Shown: positions 1 to 7,588 of the stretch, one piece after another | Layout: the number at the start of each line of letters is the position of its first letter | Numbering within the stretch: position 1 is the first letter of the stretch | DNA from: Candidatus Roizmanbacteria bacterium | GTDB taxonomy: Bacteria; Patescibacteriota; Microgenomatia; UBA1406; GWC2-37-13 | Assembly: GCA_016186235.1 (NCBI GenBank) | Contig: JACPMD010000026.1 | Coordinates: 1-11,923 of the forward strand | Reading direction: 5' to 3' | Length of the DNA stretch: 11,923 nt | Program-made: the position numbers and the translations under genes | The notes under the pieces: model-generated | Database searches by the model: none | What the model saw: the letters and a program-made list of their open reading frames with translations, nothing else | What the model was told of the DNA's origin: nothing

Positions 1-29
1 ACCGAAGACGGGCAATATGCAGAAAAAGA
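1..29 (+). repeat. Left arm of a 29-bp perfect inverted repeat
   Basis: Bases 1-29 are the exact reverse complement of 593-621, and base 30 no longer matches 592. The right arm lies inside the gene for the Ig-like membrane protein, where it encodes TEDGQYAEK. The left arm encodes the same residues in the same frame, fused to glmS. Because it sits exactly at the window edge, it may mark a contig end where an inverted chimera or a repeated k-mer stopped assembly. A real inverted repeat is also possible. Confidence 0.9.
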
Positions 30-561
30 GAAGGAAGGAGTGCAAAAGCTGCAAAAAGCAGCTTCAAATATGAGACAGATACTGAAAAACAATTACATAT
101 CTCAGATTAAAAAGATTGCCGCATTTCTAAGCCATAAGGAACACGTCTATGTAATCGGTAGAGGCGTCTCCTATGCAACCACATTAGAATCTACATTAAA
201 AATCAAAGAGGCAAGCTACATTCACGCAGAAGGCTTTGCTGGTGGCGAACTCAAACATGGCGTCATTGCGCTCATCGAGAAGGGAACTCCCTGTATTGTT
301 TATGCGCCCAACGATGAAACCTATGATGATATCATCTCAAACGCTCAAGAAATCAAAGCCCGAGGAGGAACTATTATAGGAATCGGACCAACGGAGAATC
401 GAGTTTTTGATTATTTTTTAAAGACCGGTGATTTTGGAGATGCCACCATTCTTGTTCAGACCACCGTCGCGCACCTTTTGGGTTACTATCTTGCCATAGC
501 CAAAAACGTTCCCGATCCAGATAAACCGCGCAACCTCGCCAAAAGCGTGACGGTAAAATAG
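1..561 (+). CDS. glmS: Glucosamine-6-phosphate synthase (isomerizing), C-terminal part, 5' end missing
   Basis: This is the last SIS (sugar isomerase) domain of GlmS, the cytoplasmic enzyme that makes glucosamine-6-phosphate from fructose-6-phosphate and glutamine for cell-wall amino sugars. Counting from the GTG at 40, the phosphosugar-site motifs GRGVSYATTLESTLKIKEASYIHAE... and ELKHG are present. Lys54, Glu57, His73 and Lys168 (in NLAKSVTVK) match the spacing of E. coli K485, E488, H504 and K603. The glutaminase domain and first SIS domain would lie left of the window. The GTG at 40 is not a believable start, because the frame stays open to base 1 and the family is about 600 residues long. 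Residues encoded by bases 1-27 (TEDGQYAEK) are identical to part of the neighbouring Ig-like protein and are not GlmS-like, so the true GlmS homology probably begins near base 30. The stop (559-561) touches the stop of the convergent gene with no gap. Confidence 0.93.
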   Translation, partial: TEDGQYAEKEKEGVQKLQKAASNMRQILKNNYISQIKKIAAFLSHKEHVYVIGRGVSYATTLESTLKIKEASYIHAEGFAGGELKHGVIALIEKGTPCIVYAPNDETYDDIISNAQEIKARGGTIIGIGPTENRVFDYFLKTGDFGDATILVQTTVAHLLGYYLAIAKNVPDPDKPRNLAKSVTVK

Positions 562-927
562 CTAATTTTCCACTTCAAGGTTAACAAGGAGATCTTTTTC
601 TGCATATTGCCCGTCTTCGGTGTGCGAGACAATAAAAATTGTGTTCTCGCCTTCGTCAAGTATGGCCGAAGCAGAAAAAATGCCTTGTTCATCAGCTCTC
701 ATCTCTTTCCCATTGATAAAAACAAACGCTTTTGGTTCTGTCCTGCCCTTAATTTGCAACATCTGCGAAGAGATAGTTTTTCCTTCTACCGGTTCGATAA
801 TCGAAAGTAGAATTTCGTCAGTTGACTGAGGTTTTACAACCGATGTGTCTTTCGAACGGGAATAACTGTAAAACAAAAGACCGAGAAGAATACTCAGTAG
901 AATTGCTATTGGTAAAAAATATCTCAT
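562..927 (-). CDS. Membrane-anchored protein with one Ig-like domain
   Basis: The product has 121 residues: a single hydrophobic helix at about 4-21 (a signal anchor or uncleaved signal), a short Ser/Lys-rich spacer, then one beta-rich domain at about 40-118. The pattern EPVEGKTI...LQIKGRTEP...VFING...GIFSASAILDEGENTIFIV is that of bacterial Ig-like domains of the glucodextranase-B type, seen in many small CPR surface proteins. It is expected to face the outside of the membrane, but its ligand is unknown. It is a clear paralogue of the protein at 7585-8019 (same anchor plus P-x-D/E-G, IKG, FS and GENTI landmarks). The ATG at 925-927 has a weak AAGG eight bases upstream. It converges on glmS with no base between the two stops. 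A segment at its 3' end (593-621) is repeated in inverted form at the window edge. Function not recognised. Confidence 0.8.
   Translation of the reverse strand: MRYFLPIAILLSILLGLLFYSYSRSKDTSVVKPQSTDEILLSIIEPVEGKTISSQMLQIKGRTEPKAFVFINGKEMRADEQGIFSASAILDEGENTIFIVSHTEDGQYAEKDLLVNLEVEN
593..621 (-). repeat. Right arm of the 29-bp inverted repeat
   Basis: This is the exact reverse complement of bases 1-29, lying within the coding region of the Ig-like membrane protein. The centre-to-centre distance is about 590 bp, with the glmS 3' end between the arms. The coding sense here fits the domain (HTEDGQYAEKDLLV follows GENTIFIVS), so this arm is probably the original copy and the one at base 1 the derived copy. 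Confidence 0.9.
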
Positions 928-1084
928 GAGTCAAACCTTTTTGAAACTGCTTCCTAAATAGAGAAATAAGAAGGATATAGAGAATCCAAAAAAAAGCTTC
1001 CATTAGCTTAGACTAACGAACTAAAGTAAAGACATTGAAAGAGATCTGTAATAAACGCGTGAGAAGTTCTTGAGTTTTGTGATT

Positions 1085-1097
1085 TGCTAAAATTATA
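1085..1097. promoter_or_regulatory. Overlapping bidirectional -10 element before the small membrane protein gene
   Basis: On the plus strand there is an extended -10, TGCTAAAAT, at 1085-1093. It ends 6 nt before the ATG at 1100, so the mRNA should be leaderless; no Shine-Dalgarno sequence is present. On the minus strand the same bases contain a perfect TATAAT (1097 down to 1092), which could serve the leftward Ig-like gene starting at 927, with a leader of about 150 nt. The element sits in the palindrome GCTAAAATTATAGC (1086-1099). The -35 boxes are weak on both strands. The rest of the 928-1099 gap holds only A/T-rich DNA without clear structure. Confidence 0.5.
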
Positions 1098-1099
1098 GC

Positions 1100-1492
1100 A
1101 TGAGCGCAGACATTGAGCAAAACGCAATCATTACTATATATCTTTTATTTTCACATAATTACGTCGTTTTTTCCTATCTGGCTGGGGTAGTCATAACAGC
1201 CTTTCTCTCGATCGTAAAACCAACACGATTCTCGGTTATTATGCTTCTGGGTTTTTTGGTTCTGCTTTTTTCTTTTGAATACGATAAACACATGATCGTT
1301 CCGTTCAGAGAACAGACATTAAAATCGCTCATCACCCAAACGCCTCACTTTCGCTTGCAAAAATTGATCGACATTGTTATTGCCGAGATATTGCCTATCT
1401 TATTTTATGCAATCGGCTGGATTCTGATTTTTTTAGGAGTAATTTACGCTTCAATTAAGCTAAAACGGCTGGAAAGATCGAAATCTTCTTAA
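1100..1492 (+). CDS. Small membrane protein, three predicted helices, unknown function
   Basis: The product has 130 residues with hydrophobic stretches at about 9-38, 43-59 and 89-117, a polar loop of about 30 residues (60-88, FEYDKHMIVPFREQTLKSLI...) between helices 2 and 3, and a basic tail (KLKRLERSKSS). It has no signal-peptide cleavage site and no catalytic motif that I recognise. The basic C-terminus suggests that it faces the cytoplasm. The ATG is chosen because the extended -10 at 1085-1093 places transcription start at or just before it, and no ribosome-binding site precedes it. The TAA stop (1490-1492) directly abuts the stop of the leftward second secA gene. Its position beside the secretion cluster does not establish a role in export. 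Confidence 0.75.
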   Translation: MSADIEQNAIITIYLLFSHNYVVFSYLAGVVITAFLSIVKPTRFSVIMLLGFLVLLFSFEYDKHMIVPFREQTLKSLITQTPHFRLQKLIDIVIAEILPILFYAIGWILIFLGVIYASIKLKRLERSKSS

Positions 1493-4261
1493 TTATGCAT
1501 TTCTGCTTTGAATCTGGGCCTGGTAGATCATATAAACAATATCTCTTTTAATGGCAGATTGGAGTTGTCTAAACATCGGGTGAGCCTCTCGTTTGAAAGT
1601 AACAAGCGGATCTTGATGTCCAACCGCGCGCAATCCTATCCCTGTGCGCAACTCCTCTAAATGGGTTAAATGTGCTACCCAATGCGCGTCGATTCTATTG
1701 AGAACAACAATCCTTTCTAAAAGAGCCATTTTCTCATCCCCTAAAAGTTCTAGCTTTTCATGATAAAGTTGTTGTGCTATGTCTGAAAGAAACTCAGTCA
1801 ATAATTTAGGATTCACATCTCTCAGTATGGACGGTAAATCATTCGGATTGGCTAAAGGCAGCAGTCTGACGAGAGTAGTTGATAGAGCAGCATAATTTAC
1901 TCCTTTCTTACGATTATTTGCGGATGCTGCTTTAACAAGTTGAGCGATTTCGTCACGAATCCACCCCTGAATTTGAGGACGTAAGTTCCTCACCATAGCA
2001 CGACGACGATCGCCGTAGATTACCTCTCGGTGTTTGTTAATGACATCATCATATTCGAGAAGGTGTTTCCGCAGATCAAAATTGTACCCTTCCATTTTAA
2101 CTTGAGCTTGTCCAATCATTTTGGACACCCAAGGACTCTCAATCGTCATAGTATCATCCCAAACCTTGTTTAAAAGTCTTTGATTCCCTCCCATCCGTTT
2201 CATAACAGTATCATCAAGAGAAACAAAAAATTGTGAGGAGCCTGGATCGCCTTGACGGCCTGCCCGACCGCGAAGTTGATTATCGATCCTCCGAGCTTCA
2301 TGTCTTTCTGTTCCAATAACGTGTAACCCTCCGAGTCTTACAACCTTCTGCCTATCTGCTTCACACGTTGCTCTGATAGGTGTAAACGCATCACCCCATG
2401 TCTGTGAATCAACAGGCTTGGATAAATCTATTCCTCCTTTTCTCAGTAATTCCCTTGTCAGACCTTCAGCGTCGCCCCCTAAAAGGATATCTACTCCTCT
2501 CCCCGCCATATTCGTTGCTACTGTTACCGCGCCTGGTCTACCAGCCTGAACTATCACTAAAGCTTCTTGCTCGTGTTCTTTTGCATTCAAAACCTGACGA
2601 GGTATGCTAGCTTGCAATAGGAGTTCAGCTAATCGTTCTGAGTTTTCAATCGAAGTAGTTCCAATAAGTACAGGACGACCCTTCGCATGTAAGCCCTTAA
2701 TCGCATCTACGACTGCTTTAAACTTTGCCTGTTCGTTCTTGAGTACGACGTCCTCTCTATCTTCACGTATCGTCGGCCGATTCGTGGGAACAACTAAGAC
2801 CTCAAGTCCATAAATTTTGTGAAACTCTTCTTGTTCCGTTCTCGCCGTTCCAGTCATTCCGGCTAATTTAGGATACATACGGAAATAGTTTTGAAAGGTG
2901 ACGGTAGCAAAGGTTAGTGATTCCCGCTGCACTTTCACTCCTTCCTTGGCCTCTAATGCTTGATGTAAACCGTCTGAATAACGCCTTCCATACATCCTTC
3001 GTCCGGTGAATTCGTCAATTATAACGACTTGGCCATCTTCTACTATATATTCATGGTCCTTCCTATAAAGAGCATGTGCTTCGAGGGTATTTTCAAAAAA
3101 GGATAATAATTCGAGATATTCAGGATCGTAGAGAGATTTCCCTTCCGGAACTTGTAGGAGCGACTCGATTTTTGCAATACCTTCCTCTGTAGGAATTACC
3201 ACCTTCAATCGCTTATTAACTGTGAAGTCAATACCCTCCTGCAAGTTTGGTAACAAAGATGCAAAACGACTATACTCACGAGATGGTTCTTCGGCCGGCC
3301 CGGAAATGATTAAAGGTGTGCGAGCTTCATCGATGAGAATGTTATCAACTTCGTCGACGATGGCAAAATGAAATGGTCGTTGTACTGTTTGAGAGTGATC
3401 AACTACCATATTGTCTCTCAGATAATCAAAACCAAATTCGTTATTGGTCCCATAAAGAATATCCGCCGCATAAGCGTCTCGGCGAGAAACAGGACGAAAA
3501 TGGTTTAAACGATCATCTGCATGTGGCTCCGGACTAAAAAAATGAGGGTCGTAGATACCAGCAAACTCATGGGCGATCACGGCTGTACTCATACCGAGGC
3601 GCTCGTAGACTGAACCCATCCACCCAGCCCCTACCCTCGACAAATAGTCGTTGGGCGTCACTAAGTGAACGCCATGGCCGGCAATTGCGTTTAAATATAA
3701 AGGCAAGGTGGCAACGAGCGTTTTTCCTTCACCTGTTTTCATCTCGGCTATTTTTCCTTCGTGGAGAATAATGCCGGCTAAAAGTTGAACGTCAAAATGC
3801 CTCTGACCAATGGCACGTCTGGCTGCCTCTCTTACCGCGGCGAACACTTCGGGTAAAATTTCGTCCAATGTTGACTGCTCGTTTTGAATCACCTTTTTTT
3901 TGTGATGTATTATTTCTGCCTCTAAACGAGATCTTTTTAATGGATCGTTTTCTTTTTCAACCTGTTCGTACAAAACTGTAATTCGTTTCGATTGATCTCG
4001 GGTCCTGTCTTGAAACCGTCTGCGAAAATAGCCGGTTTGACCGCGCAGTTCCTCATCGTTCATCTTCACGAAGTAAGGTTCTAAATCATTTATTGTCTTA
4101 ACGATTCTCGCTAATCTTCTGCTTTCATTACTCAATCTACTTCTATCTACATGCCAACCCTTTTTATTGAGAATCTCGAACTCATTTTGCCATGCGGGCG
4201 TTTGGGAATCGCGTCTTAGTTGCTGATGATGGTATTCTGTAGTAAACATATTTGCAATCAT
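1493..4261 (-). CDS. secA2: Second SecA-family preprotein translocase ATPase, without the zinc tail
   Basis: SecA drives proteins through SecYEG with ATP. This 922-residue paralogue keeps Walker A (KTGEGKT, 175-181), Walker B (VDEVDNILIDE, 302-312), the preprotein cross-linking region (about 313-440), the second motor domain with NMAGRGVDILLGG (584-596), the arginine-finger segment QLRGRAGRQGDPG (662-674) and the helical scaffold (IDAHWVAHL, 857-865). It differs from its neighbour in several ways. The N-terminal region before the motor is about 70 residues longer and Arg/Gln-rich. A linker of about 45 residues (597-640) interrupts the second motor domain. Conserved sites are altered: NDYLSRVGAGW where NDYLARRDAGW is usual, and LRAVGHQDPLVTFK where LRGYAQ-DPLVEYK is usual. 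It ends without the Pro/Ser linker and Cys-rich tail. The ATG overlaps the stop of the upstream secA by ATGA; a second ATG lies at codon 5. I use the secA2 symbol for the position only. No accessory SecY is seen here. Confidence 0.93.
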   Translation of the reverse strand: MIANMFTTEYHHQQLRRDSQTPAWQNEFEILNKKGWHVDRSRLSNESRRLARIVKTINDLEPYFVKMNDEELRGQTGYFRRRFQDRTRDQSKRITVLYEQVEKENDPLKRSRLEAEIIHHKKKVIQNEQSTLDEILPEVFAAVREAARRAIGQRHFDVQLLAGIILHEGKIAEMKTGEGKTLVATLPLYLNAIAGHGVHLVTPNDYLSRVGAGWMGSVYERLGMSTAVIAHEFAGIYDPHFFSPEPHADDRLNHFRPVSRRDAYAADILYGTNNEFGFDYLRDNMVVDHSQTVQRPFHFAIVDEVDNILIDEARTPLIISGPAEEPSREYSRFASLLPNLQEGIDFTVNKRLKVVIPTEEGIAKIESLLQVPEGKSLYDPEYLELLSFFENTLEAHALYRKDHEYIVEDGQVVIIDEFTGRRMYGRRYSDGLHQALEAKEGVKVQRESLTFATVTFQNYFRMYPKLAGMTGTARTEQEEFHKIYGLEVLVVPTNRPTIREDREDVVLKNEQAKFKAVVDAIKGLHAKGRPVLIGTTSIENSERLAELLLQASIPRQVLNAKEHEQEALVIVQAGRPGAVTVATNMAGRGVDILLGGDAEGLTRELLRKGGIDLSKPVDSQTWGDAFTPIRATCEADRQKVVRLGGLHVIGTERHEARRIDNQLRGRAGRQGDPGSSQFFVSLDDTVMKRMGGNQRLLNKVWDDTMTIESPWVSKMIGQAQVKMEGYNFDLRKHLLEYDDVINKHREVIYGDRRRAMVRNLRPQIQGWIRDEIAQLVKAASANNRKKGVNYAALSTTLVRLLPLANPNDLPSILRDVNPKLLTEFLSDIAQQLYHEKLELLGDEKMALLERIVVLNRIDAHWVAHLTHLEELRTGIGLRAVGHQDPLVTFKREAHPMFRQLQSAIKRDIVYMIYQAQIQSRNA

Positions 4262-7080
4262 CCCTTATGATAAGGAGCATTGATCATGCCGCATTTTTTG
4301 TATTTATAGGGTTTACCCGTCTGAGGGTTAATGGCTCCACATGGACATGGATCATTACGACCAGGAGTTTTATGAGAATGACCGGGAAGTGTGACTCTAA
4401 AACCAACTTGAGGTCCTTCCATTTGTTCTTGCGGAGGCTGGTTATCCTGCGCAGGAGGCATTTGACTTGACGTCGTTAAAGATGAAGATGGGGGAGAGGA
4501 ACTCACTCTTTCTTGTTCTTTGAATGGATCAACTCTTGAGGCGGATCTATAGACCATCGGCAATTCTCTTTTTTCTTCGGTTTTAGGCGGCTCTACCTCC
4601 TTAAATTCAATTTTAAATAATCTTCTGGTTGCCTCAAAGTTTATATCCATAACCAACTTTTCAAACATCGAGTACGCTTCATTTTTGTATTCAACGAGCG
4701 GGTCAAGCTGTGCATAACCACGCAGATTTATCCCCTCTCGTAAGTCTTCTATGGCGGTAAGGTGTTCTGTCCAATACTTATCTATCGTAGATAAAAAGAT
4801 CATCCGGACAACATCCGACCAGAATTTTTGGCCAAGTGTTTTCTCCCGTGATTGGTATTCTTTTTTGATACGACCTTTCAATTGTTCGATGAGCTCTTGA
4901 GGATTTTTTTTCTTCACTAGTTGGACGACGTCGCGTCCTACTGGAATGATGAAGTTTAACTCTTGCTGGAGTTTTTTTAGGTCCTCGTCAGAAATCACTT
5001 CTTCGCTCATAAAAGCATTCACGAGTATGTTCATTTCCTCTTCAAACGTGGTCAATACAATCTCTTTAAAATCGCTTACGTTTTTTTCTGGGAGGCTGAG
5101 AATGCTTCGTCTTTTACTGTAGATAATTTCTCTCTGTTTGTTTAAGACGTCATCGAATTCAACTAAGTGTTTTCGAATGTCAAAGTTAAACCCCTCCACC
5201 TTTACCTGAGCCTGCTCTATAGCTTTTGAAACCATAGCATGAGTGAGCGGTTGATCTTCAGGAAAATTAAAGAATGTCATTAATCGTGATATCTGTTCTC
5301 CGCCAAAAATGCGCATCAGGTCGTCTTCGAGCGACACGAAAAATCTCGTCTCGCCTGGATCGCCTTGTCTCCCCGACCGACCTCTAAGCTGGTTGTCTAT
5401 TCGCCTTGACTCATGCCTTTCTGTTCCAATGACATACAAACCGCCTCGTTGAACAACTTCGTCGTGTTTTTTTTGGAAATTTCTTTCTTCTGATGACTGT
5501 TTAGTATCAGGATTACTTGGCGGTTCTCCTCCTAGTATGATGTCTACTCCCCTCCCCGCCATGTTTGTTGCAACTGTTATAGATCCATTCTTTCCGGCAT
5601 TTGCAATGATCATCGCTTCCCTTTCATGATTCTTGGCGTTGAGAAGCTCGTGGGGTATACCTTTTTCCTTAAGAAGCCTTGATAAAAGTTCGTTTTTTTC
5701 GATCGAGGTAGTACCAACCAACACAGGCCTTCCGACCTTGTAGTTTTTAATGATCTCTTGAACAACAGCATTAAACTTTGCCCTTTCAGTTTTATAAATC
5801 ATGTCAGGATGGTCCTTACGTACCATCGGCATGTGGGTTGGTATCACGATGACTTCTGTTTTGTAGATTTTATGAAATTCTTCTGATTCTGTAGCAGCAG
5901 TACCCGTCATCCCAGCCAATTTTTTATACATTCTGAAATAATTCTGAAGCGAAACTGTGGCGAGAGTTTTGGATTCTCTTTGTATCGAAACGTTCTCCTT
6001 CGCTTCGATTGCCTGATGAAGTCCCTCGGAAAATCTCCTTCCTTGTAAAAGCCTGCCGGTAAACTCGTCAACGATGACTACTTCGCCGTCTTTGACGATG
6101 TAATCTTTGTCTTTCTTGAAAAGGGTAGCGGCCTTTAACGATGCCTCGATATGGAAAAGCGTGTCGAAATCTTTTTCATAGATGTTTGACACTTGTAAAG
6201 CCGACTCTATCTTTCGGACGCCTTCGTCAGTGAGATTTGCAGTTCTTAACTTTTCATCTATTACGTAATCTTTTTTCGGGTCGAGTATCTCTACTATTTT
6301 TGCATAGCGGTAGTATCGTGAAGTATCTTCGTCATAGGGAGCAGAAATGATATGAGGCGTACGGGCCTCATCGATAAGAACAGAGTCTGCTTCGTCTATA
6401 ATTGCGAAATGAAATCCTCTTTGGGTAACTTCTTTTGAAGTACTCGCCATATTGTCCCGAAGATAATCAAACCCAAATTCGCTGTTGATTCCGTAAGTAA
6501 TGTCAGCTTCATACGCCTCTTTTCGCGTGATCGGCCTTAAATGTGAGAGTCTCCAGTCTTGAGCTCTTTCATCGGTCATCGATGGATCGAAAAGAAACGA
6601 TTGGTCTGAAATAATAGCAGACGTTGAAAGGCCTAAAAAATAAAAGATTGTACCCATCCATCCTGCATCACGTCGAGCAAGATAATCGTTCACCGTCACT
6701 AAGTGCGAACCTTTCCCGGTAAGTGCGTTTAAATACAGTGCTGTCGTCGCAGAAAGAGTTTTTCCTTCACCGGTTTTTTGTTCTGCAATTTTACCTTCAT
6801 GAAGCGCTATCCCCGCCAAGAGTTGAACGTCAAAATGTCTCTGATTCAAAACCCTTCTTGATGCTTCACGTACAAGAGCAAAACTCCAGGGAATCAATTC
6901 GCTGAGTTCCTTTTTCTCCGATTGAACTGAGTCTTTAAGTTTTTCTGTTTCTTTTTTAAACTCACTGTCTTTTAATTTTCTCGCTCTATCCTCGAGTTCA
7001 TTAATCTCTTTTACCTTTGTTCTTAGCCTGTTTACTTCCCGCTCATTGTAATCAAAGAATTTTTTAAAGATGTTTAACAT
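4258..7080 (-). CDS. secA: Preprotein translocase ATPase SecA (housekeeping type with C-terminal zinc motif)
   Basis: This 940-residue SecA is the ATP-driven motor that pushes preproteins through SecYEG at the cytoplasmic face of the membrane. Order of parts: N-terminal helix (1-30), motor domain 1 with KTGEGKT (102-108) and IIDEADSVLIDEART (227-241), preprotein cross-linking domain (about 242-370), motor domain 2 with NMAGRGVDIILGG (506-518) and RGRSGRQGDPG (566-576), scaffold and wing (about 615-825, IDKYWTEHL at 766-774), a Pro/Ser/Gln linker (about 826-905), and a metal-binding tail with Cys912, Cys914, Cys930 and His938. The tail has eight extra residues (INPQTGKP) between the CPCG and KYKKC halves compared with the usual GSGKKYKKC form. 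The insert around 157-190 that carries the LRPITRKEAYEADI stretch is shared with the second SecA. No ribosome-binding site precedes the ATG. The stop overlaps the start of the second secA by 4 bp, so their translation is probably coupled. Confidence 0.97.
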   Translation of the reverse strand: MLNIFKKFFDYNEREVNRLRTKVKEINELEDRARKLKDSEFKKETEKLKDSVQSEKKELSELIPWSFALVREASRRVLNQRHFDVQLLAGIALHEGKIAEQKTGEGKTLSATTALYLNALTGKGSHLVTVNDYLARRDAGWMGTIFYFLGLSTSAIISDQSFLFDPSMTDERAQDWRLSHLRPITRKEAYEADITYGINSEFGFDYLRDNMASTSKEVTQRGFHFAIIDEADSVLIDEARTPHIISAPYDEDTSRYYRYAKIVEILDPKKDYVIDEKLRTANLTDEGVRKIESALQVSNIYEKDFDTLFHIEASLKAATLFKKDKDYIVKDGEVVIVDEFTGRLLQGRRFSEGLHQAIEAKENVSIQRESKTLATVSLQNYFRMYKKLAGMTGTAATESEEFHKIYKTEVIVIPTHMPMVRKDHPDMIYKTERAKFNAVVQEIIKNYKVGRPVLVGTTSIEKNELLSRLLKEKGIPHELLNAKNHEREAMIIANAGKNGSITVATNMAGRGVDIILGGEPPSNPDTKQSSEERNFQKKHDEVVQRGGLYVIGTERHESRRIDNQLRGRSGRQGDPGETRFFVSLEDDLMRIFGGEQISRLMTFFNFPEDQPLTHAMVSKAIEQAQVKVEGFNFDIRKHLVEFDDVLNKQREIIYSKRRSILSLPEKNVSDFKEIVLTTFEEEMNILVNAFMSEEVISDEDLKKLQQELNFIIPVGRDVVQLVKKKNPQELIEQLKGRIKKEYQSREKTLGQKFWSDVVRMIFLSTIDKYWTEHLTAIEDLREGINLRGYAQLDPLVEYKNEAYSMFEKLVMDINFEATRRLFKIEFKEVEPPKTEEKRELPMVYRSASRVDPFKEQERVSSSPPSSSLTTSSQMPPAQDNQPPQEQMEGPQVGFRVTLPGHSHKTPGRNDPCPCGAINPQTGKPYKYKKCGMINAPYHKG

Positions 7081-7101
7081 AGTGGTAAAACAAGATAATT
7101 A

Positions 7102-7130
7102 AATCAAGTCCAATAAATAAGGACTTGATT
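7102..7130 (-). terminator. Perfect 10-bp hairpin before secA (weak terminator or leader structure)
   Basis: AATCAAGTCC (7102-7111) and GGACTTGATT (7121-7130) form a perfect stem with a 9-nt A/T loop. On the minus strand it lies after the signal-peptide gene (stop at 7199) and ends 21 bases before the secA ATG. The minus-strand bases after the stem are U-rich but interrupted (TTAATTATCTTGTTTT), so termination may be partial. It could instead be a secA leader structure. The remaining bases of the 7081-7198 gap show no convincing promoter; the best candidates (TTGGAC with TTTTAC) score poorly. Confidence 0.5.
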
Positions 7131-7198
7131 CTATTTCAAGAAAAACTCTTGAGGGATGATTAAAAATTTCTGAGCAGCGAATCGATTAACTTCTCGTT

Positions 7199-7588
7199 CT
7201 AAGCCGGTTTTTTTGACAACGAAATGACATACAAGTCTTTCTTTAGCGAATCAAAGGTTATTTCTTTGCTAACAGTGCCTGAAATCTGGTATAGTTTTGT
7301 GAGATCGACGTCAATTTTTATTTCAAATTCCTCCTCTTTGTCGTCAACGATCTTTAGTATTTTTTTAGTTGCATCCTTTGTCTTTATTGACCCTCCGATC
7401 GCCCTATCATTTCCTTTTCGTAGCTCCTCAACTTTCGTTGCTATTTTTTCCTTCAGCGTATCTATTTCTTTCTGTTCCTCGCTTGCCGTTGGCGACGGTT
7501 CTAAAACAGTCGCAGAAGGACTCGCTGTCTGAGCGAGCACGGTGAAAGGCAATAGCAAAATTAGGGCTAAAATAATAATAAGAGTCAT
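7199..7588 (-). CDS. Secreted or lipid-facing small protein with signal peptide, unknown function
   Basis: The product has 129 residues. Residues 1-19 form a typical Sec signal peptide (hydrophobic core IIILALILLLPFTV, then LAQ with likely cleavage after Ala19). A Thr/Ser/Pro-rich spacer (20-37) is followed by a charged helix (EIDTLKEKIATKVEELRKG, 41-59) and then a beta-rich Lys/Asp/Glu region (60-125). The layout resembles small CPR secreted proteins with an LKEKIA...VEEL helix followed by a small OB-like or DUF5666-like barrel, but this is only a resemblance. The start overlaps the stop of the upstream Ig-like gene (ATGA), so it is translated from the same message as nnrD and that gene. Being next to secA is consistent with export but proves no partnership. 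Confidence 0.75.
   Translation of the reverse strand: MTLIIILALILLLPFTVLAQTASPSATVLEPSPTASEEQKEIDTLKEKIATKVEELRKGNDRAIGGSIKTKDATKKILKIVDDKEEEFEIKIDVDLTKLYQISGTVSKEITFDSLKKDLYVISLSKKPA

Noticed and set aside
40..42. GTG as a true glmS start
   Set aside because: The reading frame is open to base 1, and only the last domain of a roughly 600-residue enzyme is present.
818..1003. Minus-strand frame of 61 codons with a hydrophobic start, overlapping the Ig-like gene
   Set aside because: It shares DNA with the well-supported 562-927 gene in another frame, and its later residues are low-complexity Ser/Phe/Arg. The hydrophobic start reflects A/T-rich upstream DNA.
2398..2813. Two plus-strand frames of about 70 codons inside the second secA
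   Set aside because: They are antisense to strongly conserved SecA motor sequence and have no family features.
4262..4266. AAGGG on the minus strand directly against the second secA ATG as a Shine-Dalgarno sequence
   Set aside because: There is no spacing to the ATG at 4261, and it is 12 nt from the alternative ATG at codon 5. Translational coupling through the ATGA overlap explains initiation better.
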